From VAZQ01 sp035263865 (GTDB taxonomy: Bacteria; Pseudomonadota; Alphaproteobacteria; Rhizobiales; Xanthobacteraceae), in contig DATFQX010000216.1 in the NCBI GenBank assembly GCA_035263865.1, positions 1 through 64,000 on the forward strand: a stretch of 64,000 bases of DNA, written 5' to 3'. The translations under genes and the position numbers were made by a program. The notes below the pieces were generated by a model. That model was not told the origin of the DNA, did no database searches, and saw nothing but the letters and a program-made list of their open reading frames with translations. Below, in pieces: positions 44,179 through 53,583 of this stretch (position 1 is its first letter; each line of letters starts with the position of its first letter).

Positions 44179-44490
44179 ATGCAACACAATTTTTATCGGA
44201 CCAGCGCGCTCGCTCTGGTCCTTCTCGGCAGCGTCGGCTTTGCCGTCGCCCAGCAGCGGCCTCCGGAGTCCGACGGGCAGCAGCGGTTGCAGCAGGAGAA
44301 TTGGCAGCACACCCCTGCCGGCAAGATGGGCAAAGAGGAGCCGAGTTCCCATGCCGCCGAAACACAGCCGCAGCCGAATGCCGCATTTGTCAATGGCGCC
44401 CTGGCCGTTCCAGGTGCGCCGACGGATACGGACACGGTGCCCGCGAAGTTCTCGCAGAAGAACGCGGCCGACGACGACCGCCGGCCATAG
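44179..44490 (+). CDS. Small exported, disordered protein of unknown function
   Basis: This 103-residue protein has a signal peptide (SALALVLLGSVGFAVAQQRP) and a mature part rich in Gln, Pro, Ala and Asp with no predicted fold by eye. I chose the ATG at 44179 because AAGGAGGCAC sits just upstream. It may be a periplasmic or surface low-complexity protein. No family is recognised. Confidence 0.7.
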   Translation: MQHNFYRTSALALVLLGSVGFAVAQQRPPESDGQQRLQQENWQHTPAGKMGKEEPSSHAAETQPQPNAAFVNGALAVPGAPTDTDTVPAKFSQKNAADDDRRP

Positions 44491-44520
44491 CGGCGCTGCC
44501 GGGGCGGACCCCACCCTCCG

Positions 44521-45918
44521 TTAGGCATGGGCTGCCGCGACCGTTCCGCGCTCGCTTTGCGACCGGGGGGGCGCGGCGCGAAGCATCTCCATCAGTTTTC
44601 GCACGGAGCCGAGCTTTTCCAGATTGTTAACCGCATCGATCGTGCCAGCGATCGCGGCGAGGCTCAGCACGCCATCCGCATAGGTGCGAAACTTGTCCTC
44701 GATCTGCGCGCGGGACAGCGGGTTCTCGGGTGATCCGCGTGGATGATCGCAACGAGCCTTGAAGGTTGCCCCGTCGATGTCGATCTCGACTACCGCTTGT
44801 ACCTCGCCCAGCGCCGGATCGGCACGTATCTCGATCTGCTCGGCCGCCGCGCGCCGCATGTTCGGGTCGTCGTAGCGCGCGGGCTCGAATTGGGCGAGCG
44901 TGAGTTCCTGATCGTGCAAGATCACCGCCGCGGTGTAATGACCGGAAATCAAGGCGTCGAACTTGCCTTTGTACTGCGCGAGCTTACCGTGGAGATCAAA
45001 GGCCGGCCGGCTCAAAGCCACGCGAACTTTTTTCACCTTGGCGGGATCGACTTTGTGCCTTTCGATGAGATCGAAGATCGCGGTATTCATGCCCTGGATC
45101 GAGGAGGCCGATGGCCAAAGGCGTAACGCGATCTGCTCGAGCTCCCATTGCCGTCCGAGCTCGGCCGTGACCGCCTCCGGGCGGCCGCCATTCGCGTAAA
45201 CGTTGTAAAGGCCGCCATCCGTGGCGGTGAGAAATTCGCGAGTGGCCAGAAAGTTCTGCTCGGCCAGCAGCGCCGCCAACAAGCCTGAGAGCGCACCGCG
45301 GCACTGGTGGAACTTGACCGTCGGCGTTCCCCACGCCGCAAAGGTGCCGGCGGCCTGGCTGCCGGCCAGACCGAACGCTTTCGCCATGGTATCGGTATCG
45401 ATGCGCCGCAGCCGGCCGACCGCCGCCGCGGCACCGAACGGGCCGAGCACGCCCGGGCCATGCCAGCCTTTGGCGCGGAAGGCGCGGTAGTCGAGTCCGG
45501 TCCCGATCCGCGTGGTCACTTCGCATCCAGCGGCAACGGCTACGAGGAGGTCGCGACCCGATACGCCGTCGCGCTCGCCAATCGCCAAGGCGGGCGGCAT
45601 GACTTCCGGCGTCACGTGAGTCAGCGTCGGCCGATGCACGTCGCACATCGTCACCGCGGTGACCAGGTAGCCGTTTAGAAGGGTCGCGCCGGCGAGCGAG
45701 GCCGCCCTGCCGCCGATGACGCTACTCTCACTCGACTGCCCGAGCGCGGATGCAAGCGCAGCGACCTGCGGCGTCTCCTCCCCCCGGTGCCCGGCGACCG
45801 CACAGGCCAGCGTATCGAGCAGCAGGTTCTTGCAATGCTCGCGCACGCGCTCCGGAATATTCTCGTATCGCAACGATGCCGCAAAGCCGGCCAGTTCCTG
45901 GGTGACGTTCGCGGTCAT
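44521..45918 (-). CDS. MmgE/PrpD family protein
   Basis: This 465-residue protein has the all-helical MmgE/PrpD domain, with LLDTLACAVAGHRGEE (about 34-49) near the N-terminus and FGLAGSQAAGTFAAWGTPTVKFH (in part, about 189-211) and GMNTAIFDLIERHK later. Known members are 2-methylcitrate dehydratase, iminodisuccinate epimerase and cis-aconitate decarboxylase. It lies alone, with no prpB or prpC nearby, so the substrate is open. It is divergent from the lytic transglycosylase gene. Confidence 0.88.
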   Translation of the reverse strand: MTANVTQELAGFAASLRYENIPERVREHCKNLLLDTLACAVAGHRGEETPQVAALASALGQSSESSVIGGRAASLAGATLLNGYLVTAVTMCDVHRPTLTHVTPEVMPPALAIGERDGVSGRDLLVAVAAGCEVTTRIGTGLDYRAFRAKGWHGPGVLGPFGAAAAVGRLRRIDTDTMAKAFGLAGSQAAGTFAAWGTPTVKFHQCRGALSGLLAALLAEQNFLATREFLTATDGGLYNVYANGGRPEAVTAELGRQWELEQIALRLWPSASSIQGMNTAIFDLIERHKVDPAKVKKVRVALSRPAFDLHGKLAQYKGKFDALISGHYTAAVILHDQELTLAQFEPARYDDPNMRRAAAEQIEIRADPALGEVQAVVEIDIDGATFKARCDHPRGSPENPLSRAQIEDKFRTYADGVLSLAAIAGTIDAVNNLEKLGSVRKLMEMLRAAPPRSQSERGTVAAAHA

Positions 45919-46228
45919 GTCAGTCTCCGTTGCAATGCTTCCTTCAGAAAGCAGAGATTTCTCCTACCACCTGATGCCCATCGTAATTGGAACCCGATCC
46001 CGCGGGCAATATCCACACCAACGGCAAGACAAAGCACATCGGATTCGCTTCGCTCATCCAGGCGAGGGCCGATGCTTTTTCACGCATGTCGCTCGACGCG
46101 CCTTGGCGACAATCGCGACGCTTTTCCGCCCAAATATTGCTGCATTAACATTGGTGAATTCGAGTGGGCGGGTATTTGAGTTGGAATTGGGGGCGAAGCA
46201 ATTCGCCGGGGATCTGGGACAAGCAAAC
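45919..46228. other. Divergent gap between the MmgE/PrpD and transglycosylase genes
   Basis: No independent gene is recognisable. The plus-strand open frame of the transglycosylase continues upstream here without similarity. A weak promoter-like pair (TTGGTG at 46151, TATTTG at 46173, 16-bp spacing) precedes the transglycosylase start. Confidence 0.4.
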
Positions 46229-48385
46229 TTGAAAACGCGATATCGGTCAGCACTCGTTGCTGCACTCGCTTGCGCGAGTGCGCTCGCAATCACCCTTGCC
46301 GTCGAGCCAGCCGCCGCGCGCGGCGCCAAAGGGGCGCATACGGCGGCCAAAGCCTCGGGCAAAGCCACCAAGGCCAGCGGTAAAAAAGTCGCGGGCAAGT
46401 CCAAGGACAAGGCGGCACCTGAGAAATCCGCGGTGCCGCAGATCCCGCTGGCGCACGGGCCACCGCCGCAGACGGCGGCCGCCGACATCGCGCTGGTCAA
46501 GAGCGCCATCGAGGCGCTACGCCATGGCGGCGCCAGCAAGGCGACCGAGGTGGCGGGGACCATCTCGGATCCGGTGGCGCGCAAGCTCGTTGAATGGATC
46601 GTTTTGCGGAGCGACCACAACGGCGCCGACAGCAGGCGTTTTCTCGGCTTCATCGCCGCCAATCCGAACTGGCCGAACCTCGGCATGTTCCGCAAGCGCG
46701 CCGAGGGGATGCTGTGGGTTGAGAATCCCAAGCCGGCACAAGTCTTAAGTTTCTTCAAAGACTCGCCGCCGCAGTCGGGCACCGGTCGCCTGGTGCTGGC
46801 GCGCGCGCTCATCGCGCAGGGCGACAGCGAAGCCGCCAAGCCGCTCATACGCGAGGCATGGCGCGACCACTCGCTCTCCGCCGAGGTCGAGAAGCAGGCG
46901 CTTGAGCGCTATTCCGAATTCTTGAGCCGCGCGGATCACAAAGCGCGCATGGAAAAGAGAGTGATCGCATCGGATAACGAGGCAGCGCTGCGGGTGGCGC
47001 GTCGGTTGGGTGCCGCCGACCTTGCAATCGCGCAGGCGCGCATCGCGATCAACCGCAAGGGCGCTGACGTCAAGAAATTGCTCGACGCCGTGCCGGCGGA
47101 CGCGCGCCACGATCCCGATTATCTTTTGGCGAAGACGTATGTTCTGCGCCATGAGAACAAGATTGCCGAGGCGGCGCAGGTGCTGCTGTCCGCGCCATGC
47201 GACCTTGACGAGATCCATGATGGCGAGGAGTGGTGGGTCGAGCGCCGCATCATGGCGCGCAAGCTGCTCGATCTGGACAACGCCCGCTCGGCCTATCGGG
47301 TGGTGGCGGAGGGGGCCGAGCCGACCAAGGAAAACTCGCGTATCGAACGCCATTTCATGGCGGGCTGGATCGCACTGCGATTTCTCGATGACCCGCAAAC
47401 CGCGGCAACCCATTTCAAGCGCATCCAGGATGTGACCCGCCATCCGACCTCGTACGCACGCTCCCACTATTGGCTCGGCCGCGTGGCGGAAGCTTTGCAT
47501 CAGCCCGAACAGGCGCGCGCCGAGTACGAAACGGCGGCGCGCGGTTCGGCCGCCTATTACGGGCAACTCGCCCGCGCGCGGCTGGGACTCCCGGCGCTCG
47601 CGCTGGCGCCGCCGCCGGCCAAGCCGGACAAGGAGGCCGAGGCACAACGGCTCGAGCTCGTCCGCGCGCTCGAGATCCTTTACGCGCTCAACGAACGGCA
47701 GCTGGCCATCACGCTGATGGCGAGCATCGGCGAATCTGTCAATGACGCGGGTACGCTCTCAGCGCTCGGCGAATTGGCCGAGCAGTATGAGGACGCACGC
47801 GGGATGCTGCACATGGGCAAGGGTGCGCTCGCGCGCGGCCTGCCGCTCGACCACTACGCGTTTCCGACCGTCGGCGTGCCGCGCTATTCGCCGATCGCCC
47901 CCGACATCGAGAACGCGATGCTGTTTGCGATTATTCGCCAAGAGAGCGCGTTCGATCCGTCCGACTGGTCGCACGCGCAGGCGATGGGCCTGATGCAGGT
48001 CACGCCGGAAGCCGGGAAGGATACCTGCAAGCGGTTCGGCTGCACTTACGACTTCAAGCGCCTGCGGACGGACTCGCCGTACAACCTTCAGGTCGGCGCC
48101 GCCGAGATCGCTGGCGTGTTGCAGGACTACCGCGGTAACCAACTCCTGGCTTTTGCCGCCTACAATGCCGGGCGCGGCCGCGTCCAGGAGTGGATCGCAA
48201 AATACGGCGATCCGCGCGACCCGAAGGTCGATCCGGTCGATTGGGCCGAGCGCATCCCGTTCATGGAAACCCGCAACTACGTGCAGCGGGTGATGGAGAA
48301 CTTCCAGGTCTATCGTGTGCGCTTCGGCAACGACGCGCCGCTGACGATCGACAAGGATCTGCGGCGCGACGCGGCTGCGCGGTAA
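46229..48385 (+). CDS. Soluble lytic murein transglycosylase (SLT family)
   Basis: This 718-residue periplasmic enzyme cleaves peptidoglycan between MurNAc and GlcNAc to give 1,6-anhydro ends. After a signal peptide (SALVAALACASALAITLAVE) and a Lys/Ala-rich linker comes a long alpha-superhelical region (about 100-540). The C-terminal lysozyme-like domain has the catalytic Glu in IIRQESAFDPS, with AMGLMQVTPEAG, and AYNAGRGRV further on. I placed the start at the TTG at 46229, just before the signal peptide, but the true start is uncertain. The domain order is that of Slt70. Confidence 0.9.
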   Translation: MKTRYRSALVAALACASALAITLAVEPAAARGAKGAHTAAKASGKATKASGKKVAGKSKDKAAPEKSAVPQIPLAHGPPPQTAAADIALVKSAIEALRHGGASKATEVAGTISDPVARKLVEWIVLRSDHNGADSRRFLGFIAANPNWPNLGMFRKRAEGMLWVENPKPAQVLSFFKDSPPQSGTGRLVLARALIAQGDSEAAKPLIREAWRDHSLSAEVEKQALERYSEFLSRADHKARMEKRVIASDNEAALRVARRLGAADLAIAQARIAINRKGADVKKLLDAVPADARHDPDYLLAKTYVLRHENKIAEAAQVLLSAPCDLDEIHDGEEWWVERRIMARKLLDLDNARSAYRVVAEGAEPTKENSRIERHFMAGWIALRFLDDPQTAATHFKRIQDVTRHPTSYARSHYWLGRVAEALHQPEQARAEYETAARGSAAYYGQLARARLGLPALALAPPPAKPDKEAEAQRLELVRALEILYALNERQLAITLMASIGESVNDAGTLSALGELAEQYEDARGMLHMGKGALARGLPLDHYAFPTVGVPRYSPIAPDIENAMLFAIIRQESAFDPSDWSHAQAMGLMQVTPEAGKDTCKRFGCTYDFKRLRTDSPYNLQVGAAEIAGVLQDYRGNQLLAFAAYNAGRGRVQEWIAKYGDPRDPKVDPVDWAERIPFMETRNYVQRVMENFQVYRVRFGNDAPLTIDKDLRRDAAAR

Positions 48386-48563
48386 CCGATCGCACGACGG
48401 ACTCGACTTTATCGCAGCGAAGGCGCAGACTGGGCGCGCTCGAAACGCCAGCGCAAAGCGTTCGGGACTTTCCATCGCAAAACTTGTCCGTGGGACCCGT
48501 TCTAGCGTCCCAAGCCATTGCTCCGGTGGCAGCCGGAGAATGGGCTCGCGTGGGGAGGACACC

Positions 48564-48755
48564 ATGATCAATGCGACCGAATACCGGGCGATGGCCGCCG
48601 AACACCATCGCCTCGCGGGCTTGTGCAGGTCACCCGAATCCCGGGAACAGCACCTGCGCCTAGAACAAGAGCTGCGGACGCTTGCGGACCGCGAGGAGCG
48701 CTTGCACGAGCCGCATCTCGCGCGGCATGCGGCTGATCGGCAGGTGATCGGATAA
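48564..48755 (+). CDS. Small soluble protein of unknown function
   Basis: This 63-residue protein begins MINATEYRAMAAEHHRLAGL, followed by a charged helix (EQHLRLEQELRTLADREER) likely to form a coiled coil. I chose the ATG at 48564 with GGGGAGGAC directly upstream. Similar small 'AEHHRLA' helical proteins occur in Bradyrhizobium-type genomes without known function. Confidence 0.65.
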   Translation: MINATEYRAMAAEHHRLAGLCRSPESREQHLRLEQELRTLADREERLHEPHLARHAADRQVIG

Positions 48756-48851
48756 TTCGGTTACCGGACTTAAGCCGGCCATTCATCTTCTTCGCGCACA
48801 AACTCTCACGACGATCATGAAGCCGGGGTGACGGTGTCACCGGAAAATGCT

Positions 48852-49886
48852 TCACTCCGAAGCGCCGCTCAACGCGCGCACGGCTGCAAAAAGATCGCGC
48901 ACCCGACGCTCTGGAATGCCGCGAGTGACGAACACGAGCCGGCTGGCGCGATCCTGATCGGGCCATGCCGCGAGCTCGACCGGCGGATGCGCGAGGTGCT
49001 GCGCCACCTGCACCACCACGGGCCCGCGACAGCCCACGACGTTCAGCAAGCCCTTGACCCGCAGGAGGTCGCCGCCGCGCAAGGAAATGAGCGTCTCCAT
49101 GGCCCGCGCGAACGTCTCCCAGGGCAGCGGCGCGTCCTCCGTTATAACGAAGCTTAAAATGCCATCGGTGTGCTCGGCCTCGGCGACGAACCCCGGCGCC
49201 GCCTTTTCCAAGCGCATGTCGCTCGCGAGCAGATAGCGCGGATCGAGATCGCCTCCGACTGAAGTGTGAACGGCTGCGTGCGGATTGAGGGCAGCGAGGC
49301 GCGCCTTCAAACGCTTTACCAGTTGCGGTTTGGCGAGATCGGTTTTGGACACGACCAGGCGATCCGCGAGGATGATCTGTTTTCTGGCTTCCGCCGACCA
49401 GCACAGCGTCTCAAGGCCGCTCACGGCCTCGATGACGGCAAGAACTGCCTCGATGTGAAATTCCCTGCCCAGCGCGCGGTCGCTGGCGAAGGTCTGCAGG
49501 ATTGGCCCAGGATCGGCGAGCCCGCTCGTCTCGATCAATATTCGCTTGAATTGCGGCACCGTCCCCTGCGCGCGCTCGGCGACGAGATTGCGCAACGCGT
49601 TCTGCAGGTCGGAGCGCATGTTGCAACACAGGCAGCCATTGCCGAGCAGCGTGACGTCATCCGTCGAGGCGCGCATCAGTGCATCATCGATGCCGACGCT
49701 GCCGAACTCGTTGATCACGACTGCGGTGCCTTCGCCCATTGGGCTCGCCAGAAACCGGCGCACCAACGTAGTCTTGCCGGCGCCGAGGAAGCCGGTGACG
49801 ACGATCACCGGAAGCTTTGCGCCGCGCGCGTGCTTGAGCCTGCGCCCGAAGCGGCCTGCCTCACGGGAGGGAAAAAGATCTAGCAT
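48852..49886 (-). CDS. CobW/COG0523-family GTP-dependent metallochaperone
   Basis: This 344-residue P-loop protein has Walker A GFLGAGKTT (32-40), the metal-binding motif GCLCC (84-88), NEFGSVGIDDAL between them, and ETSGLADPGPI (Walker B/switch region). A C-terminal CobW_C domain follows. Members deliver zinc or cobalt to client enzymes. There is no zinc-uptake or cobalamin gene nearby, so the metal is unknown. It lies downstream of the LVIVD gene on the same strand, separated by a hairpin-containing gap. Confidence 0.93.
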   Translation of the reverse strand: MLDLFPSREAGRFGRRLKHARGAKLPVIVVTGFLGAGKTTLVRRFLASPMGEGTAVVINEFGSVGIDDALMRASTDDVTLLGNGCLCCNMRSDLQNALRNLVAERAQGTVPQFKRILIETSGLADPGPILQTFASDRALGREFHIEAVLAVIEAVSGLETLCWSAEARKQIILADRLVVSKTDLAKPQLVKRLKARLAALNPHAAVHTSVGGDLDPRYLLASDMRLEKAAPGFVAEAEHTDGILSFVITEDAPLPWETFARAMETLISLRGGDLLRVKGLLNVVGCRGPVVVQVAQHLAHPPVELAAWPDQDRASRLVFVTRGIPERRVRDLFAAVRALSGASE

Positions 49887-49925
49887 GGATTTCTGACTGA
49901 CGCCGCTGTCTCGGTGCGCTCCCTT

Positions 49926-49943
49926 TTCCCGCGTCAGCGGGAA
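49926..49943. repeat. 7-bp hairpin in the LVIVD-cobW gap
   Basis: TTCCCGC (49926-49932) pairs with GCGGGAA (49937-49943) around GTCA. It is flanked by CCCTTTT on one side and CTGGGAGAGGG on the other, which can extend the pairing imperfectly. This is a typical rhizobial repeat, without a terminator-like T-run on the minus strand. Confidence 0.5.
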
Positions 49944-49993
49944 CTGGGAGAGGGAGCATACCGAGCTCGCGGCCCGCTAACGTGACGCCGCAC

Positions 49994-51322
49994 TCAAAAA
50001 TCCATCTCCAGGACGTAAAGGCCGCCGACGTGGCGATCGACCGTATAGACGATCTCGCGCTCGTCGACCAAGACATCGTTGAGCTGGATGGTGCCGGTCG
50101 GCGCCATCGGCGGCGCCGGCGGCACGAACACCCCAACCTGCTGCGGCTGATATGGATTGGAAATGTCATAGGCGCGCAGTCCGCCATTGAAGAAGGTGCC
50201 GAGCACGATCTGATCGGATTGCCAGGCGGTCGGCCGCGGCACGTTCTCGTGGATGTTGTGCGCGCCGAAGCGCCCCTTGGCGGCAAATGCCTGGTGATCG
50301 GGCAAAGGGCAGGTCGAGATCGGGACCAAGTTGGTTTCCTCGCGCGCGTCGAGAATCCAGATGAGCTTCGGCCAATCCTTGGCGTTGTTCTCGGTCGATT
50401 CGTCGGTGACCACCATGAGCCCGCGATCGAACAGCGGCATCACGGTATGCATGAATCCGGTATAGGGAGGCGAGTTGGTCCACTGCGAGATCCGTTTCGG
50501 GTTTGCCTTATCGGAAATGTCCAGGACAAACATGCCGCCGTCGATATAGGCGAGATAGCAACGGTCGCCGCGCTGGGGATAGACGTTGGTGTTATGGGCG
50601 CGGTGCCCCTTGTCCAACGGATGACGCGGCGGCGGCGCAACGTTGTCGCCCTGACGCGTGCCCGGCATCCACCAGCGGCCGACCTCGACCGGCTTTGACG
50701 GATTGCGCACGTCGATGCAACGGTAGAATTGGTCATCACTGGGGTGCGTGGGCGTGAAATCGGGCGCGCCAGACGCGCAGTGAACGTATTCGCCGTCGCA
50801 GAACCAGAGCTGATGCACGCCGCGCGAGGTCGCGCCTGAGCAGTCGAAGAACGAGATCGACTTCGGCTTTTCCGGCACGGAAATGTCAAACAGCTCCATG
50901 CCGGCGGGCTGCAGGCCTTTCTTCTGGGTCTGGTAGGCCACCGCCATGATATTTCCGCACGTCTCCAGCGAATTCGAGCGCATGTGAGACTGGGGCAGAT
51001 CCGTCTGCGCCACGACCTTGGGCTTGCGCGGATCGGAGACGTCGACCGCGGTGAAATTCTTCGGCGCGCTCTCATGCGCGAGCCAGAGGATGCGGCGACC
51101 GTCGGGTGCGATCTGGATCGACATGCCTTCGCCCATGCCGCCGAAGCCGTCGAGCAGATGATGGGCGATGAGTTTGAAGTTCCAAGTGATTGGGCCACCG
51201 ATGCTGAGCGGAGTTTTCGCGGAAGCGGCATGCTTCGGCGCGGCTTTCGGCCTTTTCTTCGCCGCCCCCGTCGCTCGCCTCTTTGCCGTCTTTTTCGCGA
51301 CCTTCTTGCGTCCGACTTTCAT
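49994..51322 (-). CDS. LVIVD-repeat beta-propeller-like protein with Lys/Ala-rich N-terminal tail
   Basis: This 442-residue protein has a first 38 residues that are almost only Lys, Ala and Arg with Pro (MKVGRKKVAKKTAKRRATGA and on), resembling histone H1-like tails, and no signal peptide. The rest has repeated blades of LVIVD type (FTAVDVSDPRKPKVV, GMELFDISVPEKPKSI, FYRCIDVRNPSKPVEVG, MFVLDISDKANPKRIS, LRAYDISNPYQPQQVG). LVIVD proteins are usually surface or periplasmic and uncharacterised. I chose MKVGRKK at 51322 over the in-frame start at 51334. It is downstream of the ABC binding protein gene. Confidence 0.88.
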   Translation of the reverse strand: MKVGRKKVAKKTAKRRATGAAKKRPKAAPKHAASAKTPLSIGGPITWNFKLIAHHLLDGFGGMGEGMSIQIAPDGRRILWLAHESAPKNFTAVDVSDPRKPKVVAQTDLPQSHMRSNSLETCGNIMAVAYQTQKKGLQPAGMELFDISVPEKPKSISFFDCSGATSRGVHQLWFCDGEYVHCASGAPDFTPTHPSDDQFYRCIDVRNPSKPVEVGRWWMPGTRQGDNVAPPPRHPLDKGHRAHNTNVYPQRGDRCYLAYIDGGMFVLDISDKANPKRISQWTNSPPYTGFMHTVMPLFDRGLMVVTDESTENNAKDWPKLIWILDAREETNLVPISTCPLPDHQAFAAKGRFGAHNIHENVPRPTAWQSDQIVLGTFFNGGLRAYDISNPYQPQQVGVFVPPAPPMAPTGTIQLNDVLVDEREIVYTVDRHVGGLYVLEMDF

Positions 51323-51427
51323 TCCACTCTCCATGCGCTGGCATCGCGCGCACCTTTAGCGCGTTTCAAAGCGGCAGGCGAGGCGGCGTCTACCTCGCAG
51401 AATTGGTTGAGCAGCTTGGTGGATACG

Positions 51428-52408
51428 TCACCGGCTGGCCTTGGCCCATAGCTCCGGCCGCAGCGCCTTCTTCCAGTCCGGAATAGCGGAAATCTTTTTC
51501 TCTCGCAGCAGCACCTCGGCGTCTTTCTGCAGACTTGGCACCAGGTCCGACGGAAAGCCCGGATTGACCTCCACCTTGGCCAGCGCCTTGGCAAAAGTCT
51601 CGCGCGACATGGCGTAACCCTTCGAGGTGAAGAAGGCGTAGATCACGTCGGCGACCTTCCCCGGATTGTCCCTGAAGTCGCGCCCCACCTCCTGCCAGCA
51701 TTTGAGATAGGCAACCGCTGTGTCGGGGCTCTTGTCGAGGAAGTCTGGCGTGGCCGCCATGAACACCGGCATTTTGTCGACCTGCGAGAAGTCCATGATT
51801 GAAGTGCCGATGCCCTCGGCAACCGCGATCGCGCTGTAGGGCTCCACGTTGACCATGGCGTCAACGGTCTTGGCAGCCATTGCCGCGACCATATTGTTGA
51901 CGTCCATGCGCACTTCCTGGAAATCGCCCTTCTTGAGGCCGGCGGCGGGCGCAATGACATCGGTAAAGATATTGCCGACGGAGGAGCCGGTCTGATTGGC
52001 GACTTTGAGCCCCTTGAGCTCGCTGACTTTGCTGACGTTGAGGTCCTTGCGGGTGACGACCTGCGCGGTCTTGCCTACGGTCTCGATCTGGGCGATCGCG
52101 ACGAGTCCACCTTTGTCGTAGCCGATAATGAAGGATTGCGCGGCATAGGTGCCTAGGTCCACCTGGCGCGCCACCATTTGCTGCATGGTGAGATTGCCGG
52201 ACGGCACGGCAAATTCTTCGAACTTGATACCGTGCTTCTCGAGCAGGCCCGATTTAAGCAGATAATAGGTCGGCATGCCCCAGATGTTGGTTTGGAAGCC
52301 CTGTCGGATCGCGTCCAGCGCCCATGCCGAGCGCGCCGGTACCGCCAGCGCCAGCGCGCCTCCCGCGAGCCATTGCCGCCGCGTCAGTCCATGCCGCTCA
52401 TTGCCCAT
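51428..52408 (-). CDS. ABC transporter substrate-binding protein (NitT/TauT, SsuA-like)
   Basis: This 326-residue periplasmic protein of the NMT1/SsuA fold has a Tat-like signal (TRRQWLAGGALALAVPARS, with twin Arg near residues 10-11). The mature part has QGFQTNIWGMPTYYLLKSGL and the domain hinge GSSVGNIFTDVIAPAAGL. Substrates of this subfamily include nitrate, taurine, alkanesulfonates, aromatics and pyrimidine precursors. I chose the ATG at 52408 at the Tat motif over the open frame to 52552. It is third in an operon after an ABC ATPase and a Bug-type protein. Confidence 0.9.
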   Translation of the reverse strand: MGNERHGLTRRQWLAGGALALAVPARSAWALDAIRQGFQTNIWGMPTYYLLKSGLLEKHGIKFEEFAVPSGNLTMQQMVARQVDLGTYAAQSFIIGYDKGGLVAIAQIETVGKTAQVVTRKDLNVSKVSELKGLKVANQTGSSVGNIFTDVIAPAAGLKKGDFQEVRMDVNNMVAAMAAKTVDAMVNVEPYSAIAVAEGIGTSIMDFSQVDKMPVFMAATPDFLDKSPDTAVAYLKCWQEVGRDFRDNPGKVADVIYAFFTSKGYAMSRETFAKALAKVEVNPGFPSDLVPSLQKDAEVLLREKKISAIPDWKKALRPELWAKASR

Positions 52409-52561
52409 CGTTATCCTCCCTGATGGCGATCGTTGTCGCCCCGCACCAAATCCGGTCGTGCTTACGAACGCGGAAACCCAAAGCCTCGGACTGCAGGTGC
52501 GGATGGGTTTCCGGGCTGAGCCGAGATTCCATGCATTATCCGCACATTGCAATGGAGTGTG

Positions 52562-53572
52562 TCATTGTTCCTGCTGCAAGCCGAATTCGCGGATGCTCGA
52601 CGCCACGTCCTCGAGCGTCCGTATCATTAACTGGGCGAGTTCGTCTGCAGTCGACGAGACTGCAATCGAGCCTGCCTTCTCGATCATGCTGCGGTAGTCT
52701 CCGGAACCGACGATGGCCGTGATGTGGCGCTGAAGCAGGTCGACGATGGACCGCGGCGTGCCCGCGCCCGCGCAGATACCGAGCCAGCCGAAGCGCACGA
52801 AATCGATGCCCCGTTCGGTGACGGTCGGAATCTCGGCTAGATTGGGCAGTCGCTCCGGCGCCGACACCGCCAGGATTTTGAGCTGCCCAGCTTGGTATTG
52901 CGGCACGATTGCCAGCGTCGGCGAGACATAGAACTGCACGCGCCCGGCGACGAGCTCCTGCACGACCTGCGCGCCGCCGCGGAACGGAACGCGGTTCATG
53001 GTGATACCGGTGAGTTTCTCGAGCTGTCGCGCGAGAATCTCCTGCGCCGATCCGGCGCCGATTGTCGCGTAGCTGATTTCGCCGGGATGCGCCTTGGCGT
53101 AGCGCAGGAAATCGTCCCATGCGGCCGCAGGGACGCTGTTGGCGAGCGCGAGCCCGTAATAATATTTGGCGATGAGCGAGATCGGGGCGATATCGCTGAG
53201 CTTGAATTGCGCGTTCCTGTAGAGTGCCGTGTTGATCGGCTCGAAATGCGTGCACAGCAACAAAGTATAGCCGTCGCGCGGTTGCGATAGCGCGTCCCTG
53301 GTCGCGATCATGCCGGCTGCGGCCGGCTTGTTTTCCACAATCACGCGTTGCCCCAATGCCTCGCTCAGCTTTTCGGCAATGAAGCGCGCCGGAATATCGG
53401 TCGGGCCGCCAGCGCCGAAGCCCACGACCAGCCGAATCGGACGAACTGGGTAAAGCTCCTCGGCCTGCGGCGCGCCTAATCCTGTGGGCGCAAGCAGCAG
53501 AAGCGCGCAGCCGAGCCGACTCGCGATTGCGAGCATCGTGGGAGCTCGCTTATGGATGCGTCTTTGCGTCAC
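52562..53572 (-). CDS. Bug-type (tripartite tricarboxylate) substrate-binding protein
   Basis: This 336-residue periplasmic protein of the Bug/TctC family carries a signal peptide (ASRLGCALLLLAPTGLGAPQA) and the family fold with YPVRPIRLVVGFGAGGPTDIP, VIVENKPAAAGMIATR and RVPFRGGAQVVQELVAG. Bug proteins bind carboxylates or amino acids and usually serve TctAB membrane pumps, which are absent here. It sits 11 bp after an ABC ATPase gene and before an ABC binding protein gene. The start is GTG 53572 or ATG 53536. Confidence 0.92.
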   Translation of the reverse strand: MTQRRIHKRAPTMLAIASRLGCALLLLAPTGLGAPQAEELYPVRPIRLVVGFGAGGPTDIPARFIAEKLSEALGQRVIVENKPAAAGMIATRDALSQPRDGYTLLLCTHFEPINTALYRNAQFKLSDIAPISLIAKYYYGLALANSVPAAAWDDFLRYAKAHPGEISYATIGAGSAQEILARQLEKLTGITMNRVPFRGGAQVVQELVAGRVQFYVSPTLAIVPQYQAGQLKILAVSAPERLPNLAEIPTVTERGIDFVRFGWLGICAGAGTPRSIVDLLQRHITAIVGSGDYRSMIEKAGSIAVSSTADELAQLMIRTLEDVASSIREFGLQQEQ

Positions 53573-53583
53573 GATCGAAGTCG

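Noticed and set aside
45716..46228. Long N-terminal extension of the lytic transglycosylase
   Set aside because: The extension overlaps the MmgE/PrpD gene start and lacks similarity. A signal peptide starts at about residue 10 from 46229.
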